64,000 bases of DNA, from contig JAZUML010000007.1 in assembly GCA_045603565.1 (NCBI GenBank), positions 61,132 through 125,131 of the forward strand, read 5' to 3'. Shown here piece after piece: positions 26,839-36,887 of the stretch. The first letter of the stretch is position 1, and each line of letters begins with the position of its first letter. This DNA comes from Nanosyncoccus sp045603565. GTDB taxonomy: Bacteria > Patescibacteriota > Saccharimonadia > Saccharimonadales > Saccharimonadaceae. The notes beneath the pieces were generated by a model. The model worked only from the letters and a program-made list of their open reading frames with translations. It was not told where the DNA came from and did not search any database. The position numbers and the translations under genes are program-made.

Positions 26839-28076
26839 TGAAAAAAAGAACCTTTGGAACTAGAAGAGAAATCAATTCCGATAGCGATACCGTGATTAAG
26901 GTAGAGAATCTCCATAAAAGCTTCAAATTACCGACCGAACGCTCAAGTAGTTTAAAACAAGCAATCATCAATACTTTGCATGGCGTTAAAGGGTTCAAAA
27001 AACAGCGAGTCCTAAAAGGCATTAATCTGGAAGTAAAAAGAGGTGATTTCGTCGGCATCGTGGGTCGCAATGGCTCCGGTAAATCAACCCTGCTTAAAAT
27101 CCTCGCCGGCGTCTATTATCCAGAAAAAGGCGAAGTAATCATTAACGGAAACCTCATCCCCTTTATTGAACTTGGCGTAGGTTTTAACCCAGACCTTACT
27201 GGTCGAGAAAACGTCTATCTCAACGGTGCACTTCTTGGTTTTTCCAACAAAGAAATGGACGAAATGTACGACGAAATAGTCAGATTTGCCGAACTAGAAG
27301 AATTCATGGATCAAAAACTCAAAAATTTCTCTTCCGGCATGCAGGTACGTCTCGCCTTCTCTATTGCCATCAAAGCTCAAGGAGACATTTTAGTCCTTGA
27401 TGAGGTTTTAGCGGTTGGCGACGAAGCGTTCCAAAACAAATGCAATCAATTCTTCGACAAAATCAAAAAAGACAAATCCAAGACTGTGATTCTAGTTACA
27501 CACTCTATGGCTTCTGTTCGTCAATATTGCAATCGCGCAATCTTAGTTCGCGATGGTAAAGTTGAAATAGATGGTAGCCCCGAAGATGTCGCCAATAGCT
27601 ATAGTCTAGAAAATGCAGAACGTTTTTCAAGTGACAACGACGAATCCAAAACTATCAATCAAATGATTAAAAACTTAAAAGTCAAACTCCTTTCACCCAA
27701 ACAACCCACCGAAAAGGATTCCCTTAAAATCGAAATCACTTATGAAGTAACCGAAAACATCGAAACCTACGTCGGCCTTACGCTTTGGGATATCATTCGT
27801 AGTCAAGCCATCATTAATAGTAATTCCAGTCAACAATCCTGCAAAAACAAAGGCAAGAAAAAACTCATTTTTGAAGCTCCTTTATCAGCAATCAATGATA
27901 CTAATATTCGCGTCAATGTCTCTATTCGTGACAAAGAAAGAACAATCTTAGCGTACTACCCCGACCAAGCCTCCCCAACCATCGCTCTTCACCGCAAAGA
28001 TTACCCAGACCCCAGCAACAAAACAACTGATGCTACTTTATTTAATCGAGGAAAGTTCACCATCAATGAAAGCTAA
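26838..28076 (+). CDS. ABC transporter ATPase of polymer exporter (TagH/Wzt-like) with C-terminal sugar-binding-like domain
   Basis: 412 residues. Walker A GIVGRNGSGKSTLLKILAG (about residues 73-91), signature FSSGMQVRLAFS, Walker B DILVLDEVLAVGDEAFQNKC: the TagH/Wzt subfamily. After residue ~270 comes a beta-rich domain (LKIEITYEVTENIETYVGLT) like the Wzt C-terminal domain, which in some systems recognises a terminal modification of the polymer and so makes export depend on chain completion. It starts at the permease stop (TAATG). Confidence 0.93.
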   Translation: MKKRTFGTRREINSDSDTVIKVENLHKSFKLPTERSSSLKQAIINTLHGVKGFKKQRVLKGINLEVKRGDFVGIVGRNGSGKSTLLKILAGVYYPEKGEVIINGNLIPFIELGVGFNPDLTGRENVYLNGALLGFSNKEMDEMYDEIVRFAELEEFMDQKLKNFSSGMQVRLAFSIAIKAQGDILVLDEVLAVGDEAFQNKCNQFFDKIKKDKSKTVILVTHSMASVRQYCNRAILVRDGKVEIDGSPEDVANSYSLENAERFSSDNDESKTINQMIKNLKVKLLSPKQPTEKDSLKIEITYEVTENIETYVGLTLWDIIRSQAIINSNSSQQSCKNKGKKKLIFEAPLSAINDTNIRVNVSIRDKERTILAYYPDQASPTIALHRKDYPDPSNKTTDATLFNRGKFTINES

Positions 28077-29265
28077 ATCAAATAACAATATAGCGGTGGT
28101 ATGCGATGATCTCACTGAATTTTTTGTTATTCAGGGCGCAATCGACGAATTAACTAAACTAAAGATTCCGGTCGATATTATTATTCCATATGACAGCGGA
28201 TATAACGGTCTTGCCGAACATACCTTAAAAGAAATCAAAAAAGCTGGTTATTCCCCCAAAAATGACGCACCTAAAAACAAACAATACAAAATCCTTTTAA
28301 CCCCATACCCCGGCCTAAAAGTAGTTAAACGCATTAATCACATTTATCATTTACAATTCCCTTATGGCGCAATTTCTTCAAAACCCGTTCCGACCTATTT
28401 ACCTGATACAAGATTAGATTACGACGGAATTATTTCCTTCAATAAATTTGATCAAGATTTTCTCGGAGCATACGGCGCAAAAGTTTATCCAATTCCATAC
28501 TGGCGTTATCACAACTTCAAAAAAGACCCCAAAACCACAAAAAAACCAACTCTTCTCATTCTTCCAACCTTCGGCGAAGACACTAGCTGTATCGGAGATT
28601 TAACCACCGAAGTCATCAACGATATTAAAAAACACTTTTATGTCATTACCAAAGCCCATCATGCTATTCATTTCGGCGTCGATGGAGCAGAAGCCCTAGA
28701 AAAACTCAAAAGTCTCGCAGACGAATTCTATGATTCTGATACTCCAATCGACATTTTACTAAAAAAAGCCGACATAGTAATGTCGGATAATTCTGGAGCA
28801 ATCTTTGAAGCAATCTGCGCCAAAATCCCAATTACTCTCTTCGCAAAAGACATCAACTCAAGACGTCTTAAAACAATTGATACACTACAATATCAATTAG
28901 TACAAGAAGGCATCATCCCTCATGCAAAGACCCCCGAGCAGATTCTTCCTATGCTTTTATCTATCAAATCATATACCAAAAAACAATTAGCTTTATATAA
29001 TCGCCTATTCCTAGAACAAGACCCAAAACCATATCAAGCCTTTATTGAAATTATCAATCATTATCTATCATTAGACGAAACAAAAGATTGTCGTAAAGTC
29101 TTACACGACATTATGGTTAAAGAATGGTATGACAATAGAGAAATCATTAAACGCCAAGAAAAAGAAATCAATGATTACCGTCAGCATATTTTAGCTTTCG
29201 AAAATTCAACCAGTTGGAAAATTACCAAACCAATTAGAAAGATTAAGAAATGGAAAAATCACTAA
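28066..29265 (+). CDS. CDP-glycerol glycerophosphotransferase-like (TagF/TagB-like) protein
   Basis: 399 residues from the ATG at 28066, inside the end of the ATPase gene. A GT-B-like fold with ILLTPYPGLKVVKRINHIYH, LLILPTFGEDTSC, KAHHAIHF and ADIVMSDNSGAIFEAICAKI corresponds to the donor-site motifs of TagB/TagF enzymes. The tail FENSTSWKITKPIRKIKKWK is a basic amphipathic end seen on many surface-glycan glycosyltransferases. It likely primes or polymerises glycerol-phosphate at the membrane. It is more diverged than the fusion protein's domain, so a glycosyltransferase role is possible. Confidence 0.75.
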   Translation: MKAKSNNNIAVVCDDLTEFFVIQGAIDELTKLKIPVDIIIPYDSGYNGLAEHTLKEIKKAGYSPKNDAPKNKQYKILLTPYPGLKVVKRINHIYHLQFPYGAISSKPVPTYLPDTRLDYDGIISFNKFDQDFLGAYGAKVYPIPYWRYHNFKKDPKTTKKPTLLILPTFGEDTSCIGDLTTEVINDIKKHFYVITKAHHAIHFGVDGAEALEKLKSLADEFYDSDTPIDILLKKADIVMSDNSGAIFEAICAKIPITLFAKDINSRRLKTIDTLQYQLVQEGIIPHAKTPEQILPMLLSIKSYTKKQLALYNRLFLEQDPKPYQAFIEIINHYLSLDETKDCRKVLHDIMVKEWYDNREIIKRQEKEINDYRQHILAFENSTSWKITKPIRKIKKWKNH

Positions 29266-30539
29266 AGAACAAGAGATTTCTTATTACTCAACCCCTAGTT
29301 CGTGGCATCAATGGCTCAACGGTAGTCACATTAGAATTAGCCGAAGAACTACAAAGACTCGGTGCAAAAGTCACAGTCTACACCTGTGATCATGGCGAAC
29401 CAGCCAAAAACTACTATCTTCAAAAAGGTATTACAGTTAACGTAGCAAAAGATAATCCCGATTATAAACTTAGTGATTTTGATTATATTTGGGTTCATTC
29501 TCAAATACTTCCACCCTGCATCATCAAGCAATTATCACAAAAACTGCCCAGTAAAATGCCCTCTTTTATTTTCCTCCATATGTCTGGTATGGACTGGATC
29601 CCTGACGAGAAACCTTGGATTTACGATTTAGAAAATCGTCTCTCTAGTTTATCGCTATTTATTTGCGAAGAAGTCAAAGACATCAATCAACCATTTCTTG
29701 ACTCCTCGATTCCCTCTGCATTTTTCAGAAACCCTTCACCAATCGAATACAAGCAACGCGATAAAAAGCCCTCAGAAACCCTCTCACGCATGTTGCTAGT
29801 TTCAAATCACCCATCCGAAGAACTCCTAGAAGCTAAAAAAATCCTCAAGGAAAAATATCACATCACAATAGATGGTCTCGGTGAAACTCAAGAAAACTAC
29901 AAACTATTTAATAAGCAACTTCTTGAAAAATACGACGCTATTATCACTATTGCAAAAACCGTTCCATACTGTTTAATTTCCGGCACACCAGTTTATGTTT
30001 ACGATATTTATGCCGGTGGACCAGGCTGGCTAAATCAAAATAACTTCGATAAAGCCAAAGAGCGTAATTTTTCCGGTTATCAAAACTTCAAATATCCTAA
30101 AGCTGAAGGAGGAATCTTTCATTTCAAAAAAGCCGATCAAATCATCGATGAAATAGTCAATGGTTATCAAGCAAGTCTTCAATTTCATCAAAAAAATATG
30201 TTAGCGTTTCAAGAAGAATTCGCTATCGATTCTGTCCTACCAAAAATACTATCCAGTATTAAGCCAAAAACCATCAAACCGTTACCAGAAAAACTCGCAA
30301 ACTCAATCATCGCTGCCGAACAATTTGCCGCAATTAAATTTGAGGTCGGCGGATTATTATACATTCGCGACGCTAAAATACATAAACTGGTAAAAAAACA
30401 AGATTCGTTGCTCTTAGAAAATTCTATTCTTACAAATGAAAACAGATCACTAAAAGAAGCCTTTAATGCGAAATCTTACAAAATATACGACACGCTCATT
30501 AAACCATATAAAATTATTAAAAGGAGTATTAAAAAATGA
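29250..30539 (+). CDS. Glycosyltransferase-like protein (GT-B type)
   Basis: 429 residues. The N-terminal part NKRFLITQPLVRGINGSTVV, LELAEELQRLGAKVTVYTCD is the start of a GT4-like GT-B domain. YDAIITIAKTVPYCLISGTP and VYVYDIYAGGPGWLNQNNFD form the C-terminal half. The end carries a predicted helix (LVKKQDSLLLENSILTNENR) and a basic tail. It overlaps both neighbours, so it belongs to the same operon as tagD and the exporter. Acceptor and donor are unknown. Confidence 0.7.
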   Translation: MEKSLKNKRFLITQPLVRGINGSTVVTLELAEELQRLGAKVTVYTCDHGEPAKNYYLQKGITVNVAKDNPDYKLSDFDYIWVHSQILPPCIIKQLSQKLPSKMPSFIFLHMSGMDWIPDEKPWIYDLENRLSSLSLFICEEVKDINQPFLDSSIPSAFFRNPSPIEYKQRDKKPSETLSRMLLVSNHPSEELLEAKKILKEKYHITIDGLGETQENYKLFNKQLLEKYDAIITIAKTVPYCLISGTPVYVYDIYAGGPGWLNQNNFDKAKERNFSGYQNFKYPKAEGGIFHFKKADQIIDEIVNGYQASLQFHQKNMLAFQEEFAIDSVLPKILSSIKPKTIKPLPEKLANSIIAAEQFAAIKFEVGGLLYIRDAKIHKLVKKQDSLLLENSILTNENRSLKEAFNAKSYKIYDTLIKPYKIIKRSIKK

Positions 30540-30928
30540 AAAGAGTTATTACCTACGGCACGTTCGACCTTTTACATTACGGACACGTCAATTTATTGAA
30601 GCGCGCAAAAAAATATGGCGATTATTTAATCGTCGCCTTATCTACCGACGAATTTAACCGAGATAAGAAAGGTAAAAAATGTTACTTTTCGTATAATAAA
30701 CGCAAAGAGCTCCTAGAAGCACTTCGTTATGTAGATTTAGTAATCCCAGAAGAAAATTGGGAACAAAAAGAATCCGATGTTCAAGAATATAAAATTGACA
30801 CATTTGTCATCGGCGACGACTGGAAGGGTAAATTCGATTTTCTAAAAAAATACTGCGAAGTCGTCTATCTCCCCCGCACTCCAGAAATTTCCACCACTCA
30901 AATCAAAAAAGACCTCAAGAACCACTAG
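30536..30928 (+). CDS. tagD: Glycerol-3-phosphate cytidylyltransferase
   Basis: 130 residues, the family's usual length. It makes CDP-glycerol from CTP and sn-glycerol 3-phosphate, the donor for TagF. YGTFDLLHYGHVNLLKRAK holds the nucleotidyltransferase HxGH motif (residues 14-17), and RTPEISTTQIK is the conserved C-terminal signature. It follows AAAAGGAGTATTAAAA and overlaps the glycosyltransferase by 4 bp. Its presence with the TagF-like enzymes argues strongly for a glycerol-phosphate polymer. It converges with the MBOAT gene, overlapping by 4 bp. Confidence 0.95.
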   Translation: MKRVITYGTFDLLHYGHVNLLKRAKKYGDYLIVALSTDEFNRDKKGKKCYFSYNKRKELLEALRYVDLVIPEENWEQKESDVQEYKIDTFVIGDDWKGKFDFLKKYCEVVYLPRTPEISTTQIKKDLKNH

Positions 30929-32328
30929 AATCTAAAATAAATAAATGGGTTATAAGCACTACTTACTAGCGCTAGTACACCCATCACTAACATCATAATC
31001 AACACTAAATCTACGATCAAAATTCCAACAAAATTATTTCTTATCTTTTTAAACATTTTTTTCGCTACCGGGAACATAAAAATCAAACCAATAACCATAA
31101 ACATTAGTCCAGACATTATTGAAAAATTACTACTAACAAATTCTACAAACGAACCACTCGGATGTATCCAAGAGCTTATTATATATTTAAGATCAGATAA
31201 ATTATTTACCCTAAACAAAAGCCAACCAACATTCACAACAAAAAAGGTCAAAAACCAAGCTATTATTTTTGGCAACTTAGCCAAATACTTCCCCAAGAAT
31301 TGTTTTTCAATCAATAAAACCACGGCATAAAACAAACCCCATAGTATAAAATTCCAATTCGCCCCATGCCACAAACCAGTTAATAGCCACACAATAAAGA
31401 AATTTCTTATCCATTTAATCTTTGAGCACCTATTCCCTCCTAGAGGAATATAAACGTAATCTCTAAACCAAGACGTCAAAGATATATGCCATCTTCGCCA
31501 AAAATCCGTAATACTCGTCGCCGAATAAGGATACTTAAAGTTCTCGTCAAAATCAAAACCAAAAATCTTACCTAACCCAATCGCCATATCACTATATCCA
31601 GAAAAATCATAATAAATTTGCAAAGTATATGCCAAAAGCCCTAACACGATAATCCAAGGGCTTAATGCAATTTCAGTTGGATTATTAAATATTGCGTCTG
31701 CAATTATTGCTACATTATTAGCAATTAATACTTTCTTGCCAAAACCCACGATAAACCTACGGAATCCAGCACAAAATCTTTCAAAACTGTGTTCGCGTTT
31801 TTTTAACTGTTTTTCGATTAAAGCATATCGTACAATCGGTCCAGCAATCAGTTGTGGAAACAATGCAATATACGTTCCTAGTGTAAATATATTCTTCTGA
31901 ACCTTAACTTTACCTCGGTAAACATCTATTACGTACGACAAAATCTGGAAAGTATAAAAACTAATACCAATCGGCAATATCAAATTCGGCGAATTAATAT
32001 TAAAATCAAATACTATATTTATATTGCTAATTGCAAAATCTAAATACTTAAAAACAAACAACGCCCCAATATTAACTACAACTGCGCACACCAAATCCCA
32101 ACGCTTCGCTTTTTCTCTTTTCTTATTCTTGTTTATCCTTAACGCAATGAAATAATTAAATATAATCGACAATATCATCAGGATTATATATTTTGGTTCA
32201 CCCCAAGCATAAAAAATCAAAGAGGCCACTAATAAGATATAGTTTTTGTATTTATCTTTTGCTAAAAAGTACAAAACCAAAGTAAGTGGCAAAAACGCAA
32301 ACAGAAATGTCAAACTACTAAACAACAT
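30925..32328 (-). CDS. MBOAT family O-acyltransferase (AlgI/DltB-like)
   Basis: 467 residues with about ten hydrophobic segments. MLFSSLTFLFAFLPLTLVLY, NYFIALRI, PIGISFYTFQILSYVIDVYR, QLIAGPIVRY, FWRRWHISLTSWFRDYVYIP and the active-site stretch LTGLWHGANWNFILWG (catalytic His) are the AlgI-type MBOAT pattern. These proteins pass acyl groups across the membrane for polysaccharide O-acetylation, or D-alanine in the DltB case. It starts at the stop of the DHHW gene (TAATG), its likely partner. Confidence 0.94.
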   Translation of the reverse strand: MLFSSLTFLFAFLPLTLVLYFLAKDKYKNYILLVASLIFYAWGEPKYIILMILSIIFNYFIALRINKNKKREKAKRWDLVCAVVVNIGALFVFKYLDFAISNINIVFDFNINSPNLILPIGISFYTFQILSYVIDVYRGKVKVQKNIFTLGTYIALFPQLIAGPIVRYALIEKQLKKREHSFERFCAGFRRFIVGFGKKVLIANNVAIIADAIFNNPTEIALSPWIIVLGLLAYTLQIYYDFSGYSDMAIGLGKIFGFDFDENFKYPYSATSITDFWRRWHISLTSWFRDYVYIPLGGNRCSKIKWIRNFFIVWLLTGLWHGANWNFILWGLFYAVVLLIEKQFLGKYLAKLPKIIAWFLTFFVVNVGWLLFRVNNLSDLKYIISSWIHPSGSFVEFVSSNFSIMSGLMFMVIGLIFMFPVAKKMFKKIRNNFVGILIVDLVLIMMLVMGVLALVSSAYNPFIYFRF

Positions 32329-33536
32329 TATGACTCCAATCCCCTATTCGGCTCTTCGCTTGTAATAAATGTCGGACTCATTATTATTAAAGCCTCATCA
32401 ATATCCTTCTCGATCAAATAATCACTAATTGAAAAGTCCTTTCCAGTTGTTTCCTTAAAACACCTCAAATCTACTACATAAGTCTTATCAAAATACTGCG
32501 CTATAAGTTCATTTACCGCATTACTATAAGAATTTGAGATGATTAATAAGTTTTTCTTTTCCGGCTGATCAAAATCAAAAACTACCTCGGCATAATCATC
32601 GCCATAAACATATGCATAAGTATAATACATCATCAATTCATCATATTCATAATCGTGATTCCTATATTCTTCGTAGTGATTATATTTCCCCTCAACACCG
32701 TTTATATACGTTTTATGCTCAGGAATATCAAATTCATAATAAACAAATTCCTCAGGATAATCATAATTATTTGTCGTCCTAGCATACGACCCAAAGAAAT
32801 TTTCATGATTTGTATTTTCACCAACCGGCGAAACCACTTCCTTTATCCCCAGCAACTTAGCAATATCGATAAAACCTTGGTACGAACCCATATAATTCCA
32901 ATGATGATCATTTTTATAAAAATAGTTTTTGTACTCTTCATAGCTATCAAACTTTAATTTGTCTAAACCTTTTTCCTTTTTCAATTCATCTTCTAATAAA
33001 GAATAGTAATCATTCACTCTCGTGTTTCGTTCAAAATCAAAAGAAGACGCATCATCCACGAAATAATAATAAGTATTTGTGAGCTTATTAATATGATTAT
33101 ATTTTTCAATGTTTTTATCTACGACCATCTTCCCCTCGTCTGTCAAAGGTCTCGGTAGATATAACAGATAATCTTCACAATTAAAAGTCCCACGCTTATA
33201 TTCAGCACTTTTCAATTCAATATATCGATTATGACAAATATTCTCCTTAAGTCCAAAAGTTGGTAAATGACTAGTAAACTGAGCATAACCCATTCTAATA
33301 TTTTCACTATCCCAAAACTGATCAGAAAAAGCCGATTCAAAATTATCCTGGAATACCCCATCTACAAAACCTTTCAAGGTAAAATGTTCAAAACCTACTA
33401 ATTCCCTGCTTTCCACCATCGAAAAAGGCGTTTTCTCTTTTACTAGAATCGTCATACCTACGCAAAAAATCAACACAAGTAAACAGAAAAAAACCAAATT
33501 ATTATAGTTCCTTCCTTTCTTTTTCAACCTCATCAT
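32328..33536 (-). CDS. DHHW/AlgJ-AlgX-like SGNH-type protein, MBOAT partner
   Basis: 402 residues. One N-terminal membrane segment (about residues 12-31, NNLVFFCLLVLIFCVGMTIL) and a long extracytoplasmic domain containing KNDHHWNYMGSYQGFIDIA (the DHHW motif) and a late NLLIISNSYSNAVNELIAQY in place of the GDS block. AlgJ/AlgX-type proteins complete O-acetyl transfer to exopolysaccharide outside the membrane, taking the acyl group from the MBOAT protein. The stretch EYEFDIPEHK...HYEEYRNHDYEYDE is very Tyr/Glu-rich. Acylated target unknown. Confidence 0.82.
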   Translation of the reverse strand: MMRLKKKGRNYNNLVFFCLLVLIFCVGMTILVKEKTPFSMVESRELVGFEHFTLKGFVDGVFQDNFESAFSDQFWDSENIRMGYAQFTSHLPTFGLKENICHNRYIELKSAEYKRGTFNCEDYLLYLPRPLTDEGKMVVDKNIEKYNHINKLTNTYYYFVDDASSFDFERNTRVNDYYSLLEDELKKEKGLDKLKFDSYEEYKNYFYKNDHHWNYMGSYQGFIDIAKLLGIKEVVSPVGENTNHENFFGSYARTTNNYDYPEEFVYYEFDIPEHKTYINGVEGKYNHYEEYRNHDYEYDELMMYYTYAYVYGDDYAEVVFDFDQPEKKNLLIISNSYSNAVNELIAQYFDKTYVVDLRCFKETTGKDFSISDYLIEKDIDEALIIMSPTFITSEEPNRGLES

Positions 33537-33542
33537 TTTGCT

Positions 33543-34688
33543 CTAAATCAGCTTCTTGGCCAAATCAAGCGCATTTTTAATTGCCTTGTCCATATCCCAA
33601 TATTGATAAGCGCCTAATCTCCCACCCAAAATCATATTTGGATATTTTTCTTTACATAATTCAACATATTCCGCATATAGTTTTGCCGACTCTTCGTTAT
33701 TTACCGGATAATACGCTTCATCTCCTTTTTTAAAATCTGCAGGGTACTCTCGTGCTATATAAGAAATTTTTTGCTCAATTACTTCTGGTTGATGGATTTG
33801 GTAATATTTATAATCATGCGCTCTAGTATAAGACACATCTTTATCCGCCTCATTAATAACGGCTTCACCCAAACTATTTTCCGTCTTCTCTTCTTCGAAT
33901 CTCAAAGACCTCCACGGCAACACCCCTAACTCGTAATCAAACAATTCATCCACCTGTCCACAATAAATAATTGTCGTATCATCACCTATCTCATCTTCTA
34001 GATTTTTAAAATCCGTTTCAAGCCGCACCACTATATTTTCATGATCAAGCATTTTCTCCACCATCTTTGTATAGCCATCACAAGGAATACCTTGATGTTT
34101 CGCCGTCATAAAATAACGATTATCATGTGAGAATCTTACTGGAATCCTACTAAGCAAATCTGCGGAAAGATTTTTCGCAGAAGTATTCCATTGCTTTTCT
34201 GTGTAATTCTTCAAAAAGGCCGTATATAATTTCTCACCAACCAAGCTAATACCTTTTTCTTCAAAGTTTCTCGGCTCAATAATCCCATTTTTTTCACTAT
34301 CTCGCCTAGCTTCTTCAGTCACAAATTTCTCTGCTTCTTCAGCCGACATTTCTGTATCATACAATAGATTTATCGTATCAAGATTAATCGGCATCGGATA
34401 CAGTTTTCCATCATGTCTAGTGTCCACCGTATGCGTATAACCATTAAACTCCATAAATTTCGTAATATAATCCCACACCTCATCCATTTCGGTATGAAAA
34501 ATATGTGAACCATATTTATGTACTTCTATACCAGTCTCTTCGTCTGTATACGAATAAATGTTTCCTGCAAGATGAGGTCTTTTTTCTATTACTAAAACCT
34601 TCTTCCCTGCATCTGCTAATCTCTCCGCAACCGTCGCACCAAAAATCCCAGCTCCAACTACCAGATAATTAATTCCTTTGTTTTCCAT
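33543..34688 (-). CDS. glf: UDP-galactopyranose mutase
   Basis: 381 residues, usual length. This FAD enzyme converts UDP-galactopyranose to UDP-galactofuranose. GAGIFGATVAERLADAGKKV (FAD-binding, residues ~12-31), RPHLAGNIYSY, KYGSHIFHT, NYTEKQWNTSAKNLSADLLS, RIPVRFSHDNRYF and GGRLGAYQYWDMDKAI are all family landmarks. GGAGGAG in the end of the preceding gene serves as binding site (20-bp overlap). With galE it shows that galactofuranose is probably built into a surface glycan. Confidence 0.97.
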   Translation of the reverse strand: MENKGINYLVVGAGIFGATVAERLADAGKKVLVIEKRPHLAGNIYSYTDEETGIEVHKYGSHIFHTEMDEVWDYITKFMEFNGYTHTVDTRHDGKLYPMPINLDTINLLYDTEMSAEEAEKFVTEEARRDSEKNGIIEPRNFEEKGISLVGEKLYTAFLKNYTEKQWNTSAKNLSADLLSRIPVRFSHDNRYFMTAKHQGIPCDGYTKMVEKMLDHENIVVRLETDFKNLEDEIGDDTTIIYCGQVDELFDYELGVLPWRSLRFEEEKTENSLGEAVINEADKDVSYTRAHDYKYYQIHQPEVIEQKISYIAREYPADFKKGDEAYYPVNNEESAKLYAEYVELCKEKYPNMILGGRLGAYQYWDMDKAIKNALDLAKKLI

Positions 34689-35787
34689 TTTTAACTCCTC
34701 CTATATTATCTATTTTTTCAATCATCTTATGATTATTTACAATTAATTCATCTATTTGCTGATTAATCCGGTTCGTTTGCTTATATCCAATATTAATTCT
34801 TTCATAAAAACGCGTCGATCCCTCATGAATCCGGTTCCTCAAACTCCTATATCCATTCTTTTTTAAAATATCCTCTACATTCAATCTTACCGATTCTTGC
34901 TTTGGTTGCCATTTTTTATAATTCTTACAAATAAACCTAACTGCCCGCTTTCCCATTCTCGCTTTATCCTCATCATTGGTCAAATAATCATATGAGAACC
35001 AATAACTTAACACCCACTGCTCCCAAAATAAATCTGTATGTTCAGACAAAAAACCTGTTTTTTTATAATAATCAAATAGACGCTCTGCCACTATCAAATG
35101 ATCCCAAGAAGACTCCTTTCCAGTATAAATATTAGACATTATCGAGCCTTTTTGTCTCACATAATTATATAGTTTTTCATTCAAAAAATAAGCCGAATCA
35201 GAAACACTCATATAAGCATTGTAAAAATAAAAATCTTCATTATTCAATCCTTCCGGAAAACTAATTTCGTTTTGATTAATAATATCCATTCGAAAGATTT
35301 TATTCCAAACTGAAACATCAGTATTCAAGATTACATTATCATTTATTTTTTGCTTTCCTTCAAAACCAATACCATAATACTCATCGTCACTTTCCTTCAT
35401 TTCCTTATGAGTATTGTATTGTATATTTACTCCACATATTCCAATATCTACAGCATTCTCCTCCATCACGCTTGCCATTTTTTTACACATCTCACGTCCA
35501 TAGCTATCATCATCATCACAAAACATAACATATTTTGTTTTGCAATTTTTTATTCCAATGTTTCTAGCCGCAGACCTACCACCATTCTCACATTCTATAT
35601 TTTTTATATGGTTATATTTCTTAGAATATTTCTCTAAGATTTCCTGAGTACCATCAGTAGAGCCATCGTTCACGCATATTATTTCAATATCTTTCAACGA
35701 TTGACTTAACAAACTTTTCAAACAAGATTCAATAGTTTTCTCTCCGTTATAAACCGGAACGATTACACTAACTAGACTCTTACTCAT
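34669..35787 (-). CDS. Glycosyltransferase family 2 (paralog of the next upstream gene)
   Basis: 372 residues from the ATG at 35787, which overlaps the upstream stop (ATGA); an in-frame ATG 27 nt earlier lacks a site. GT-A motifs: VSVIVPVYNGEKTIESCLKS, IICVNDGSTDGTQEIL, NGGRSAARNIGI, FCDDDDSYGREM. The segment FPEGLNNEDFYFYNAYMSVS is shared almost word for word with the gene at 35784-36887, so the two arose by tandem duplication. A helical tail (INQQIDELIVNNHKMIEKID) ends the protein. Confidence 0.9.
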   Translation of the reverse strand: MSKSLVSVIVPVYNGEKTIESCLKSLLSQSLKDIEIICVNDGSTDGTQEILEKYSKKYNHIKNIECENGGRSAARNIGIKNCKTKYVMFCDDDDSYGREMCKKMASVMEENAVDIGICGVNIQYNTHKEMKESDDEYYGIGFEGKQKINDNVILNTDVSVWNKIFRMDIINQNEISFPEGLNNEDFYFYNAYMSVSDSAYFLNEKLYNYVRQKGSIMSNIYTGKESSWDHLIVAERLFDYYKKTGFLSEHTDLFWEQWVLSYWFSYDYLTNDEDKARMGKRAVRFICKNYKKWQPKQESVRLNVEDILKKNGYRSLRNRIHEGSTRFYERINIGYKQTNRINQQIDELIVNNHKMIEKIDNIGGVKNGKQRN

Positions 35788-36887
35788 TTCTCTTTTACCA
35801 TTCCTTCCAAACATTTAGCTCGATCTAATAGTTCTTCATTCTTTACCATCATTTTCTCTAATTGTTGATTAACATAATTTCTTTGTTTGTAGCCTATATT
35901 AATTCTCTTATATATGTCAGCTAATACCCTTCTAGTTTTCCTTTTTAGTTTATTTAAGCCGTTCTTATTATTAATATAATTTACTTCTTTCTTTGTATCA
36001 TCATTTCGAGGCGGCCATTTTTCAAAATTTTCATTTATAAATCTTTTAGCTTCGATATCTACCTTATTATGCGTATCTTTCGAGGAGTGTTCCAAAGAAA
36101 ACCAATAACTCGCAATCCATTGTCGCCAGAACAAGTCAGTGTGTTCCAACAAAAAACCCGTTTTTTTATAAAAATCAAACAATTTCTGTGTCACCAATAA
36201 ATGATCCAGGGATAACTGATTTACATCATAATTACCCGACATAATCGAGCCTTCTCGCCTAATGTAATTATAGAATTTTTGATGAACAAACGAAATTGAC
36301 TCAGAAACACTCATATAAGCATTGTAAAAATAAAAATCTTCGTTATTCATTCCTTCCGGGAACTCAATCTTGTACTTTCGAATTGTATTCATTCGGAAAA
36401 TCTTATTAGTAACCGAAACATTTGTTTTTAATATCAACTCATCAGTAATTTTATTCTTGCCTACAGCTGGGAGTCTATAATAGTTCCTATCACTTTCTTC
36501 CATTTCTGTATGCGTCTGATAAATCATATTTTGCCCGCAAACCACCAAATCACTATTATCTTTTTTTATCGCGTCTAGCATTTTTTCACACATTCTCTCG
36601 GCAAAATAATCATCACTATCACAAAACATCACATATTCCGTATCACATTCTTTCAATCCTGCATTCCGAGCCGACGACAAGCCTCCATTCTTCTTTGAGA
36701 CTATTACGATTCTTTGATCTTTTTTTGCATATTCATTCAAGATATCTAACGAACCATCAGTTGACCCATCATTTACACAAATAATTTTAATATCTTTTAA
36801 AGTTTGATTAATTAAACTATCTAAACACTTCGGCAAAAACTTCTCGACATTATAAACCGGAACAACAACAGAAACCTCTGCACTCAT
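35784..36887 (-). CDS. Glycosyltransferase family 2 (paralog)
   Basis: 367 residues. VSVVVPVYNVEKFLPKCLDS, IICVNDGSTDGSLDIL, NGGLSSARNAGL and FCDSDDYFAERM (DSD metal-binding motif) define a GT2 enzyme. The C-terminal part INIGYKQRNYVNQQLEKMMV is a basic then coiled-coil-like tail also found on the neighbouring enzymes. It overlaps the genes on both sides by 4 bp. The tail may hold the enzymes together at the membrane; that is inference. Confidence 0.9.
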   Translation of the reverse strand: MSAEVSVVVPVYNVEKFLPKCLDSLINQTLKDIKIICVNDGSTDGSLDILNEYAKKDQRIVIVSKKNGGLSSARNAGLKECDTEYVMFCDSDDYFAERMCEKMLDAIKKDNSDLVVCGQNMIYQTHTEMEESDRNYYRLPAVGKNKITDELILKTNVSVTNKIFRMNTIRKYKIEFPEGMNNEDFYFYNAYMSVSESISFVHQKFYNYIRREGSIMSGNYDVNQLSLDHLLVTQKLFDFYKKTGFLLEHTDLFWRQWIASYWFSLEHSSKDTHNKVDIEAKRFINENFEKWPPRNDDTKKEVNYINNKNGLNKLKRKTRRVLADIYKRINIGYKQRNYVNQQLEKMMVKNEELLDRAKCLEGMVKEK

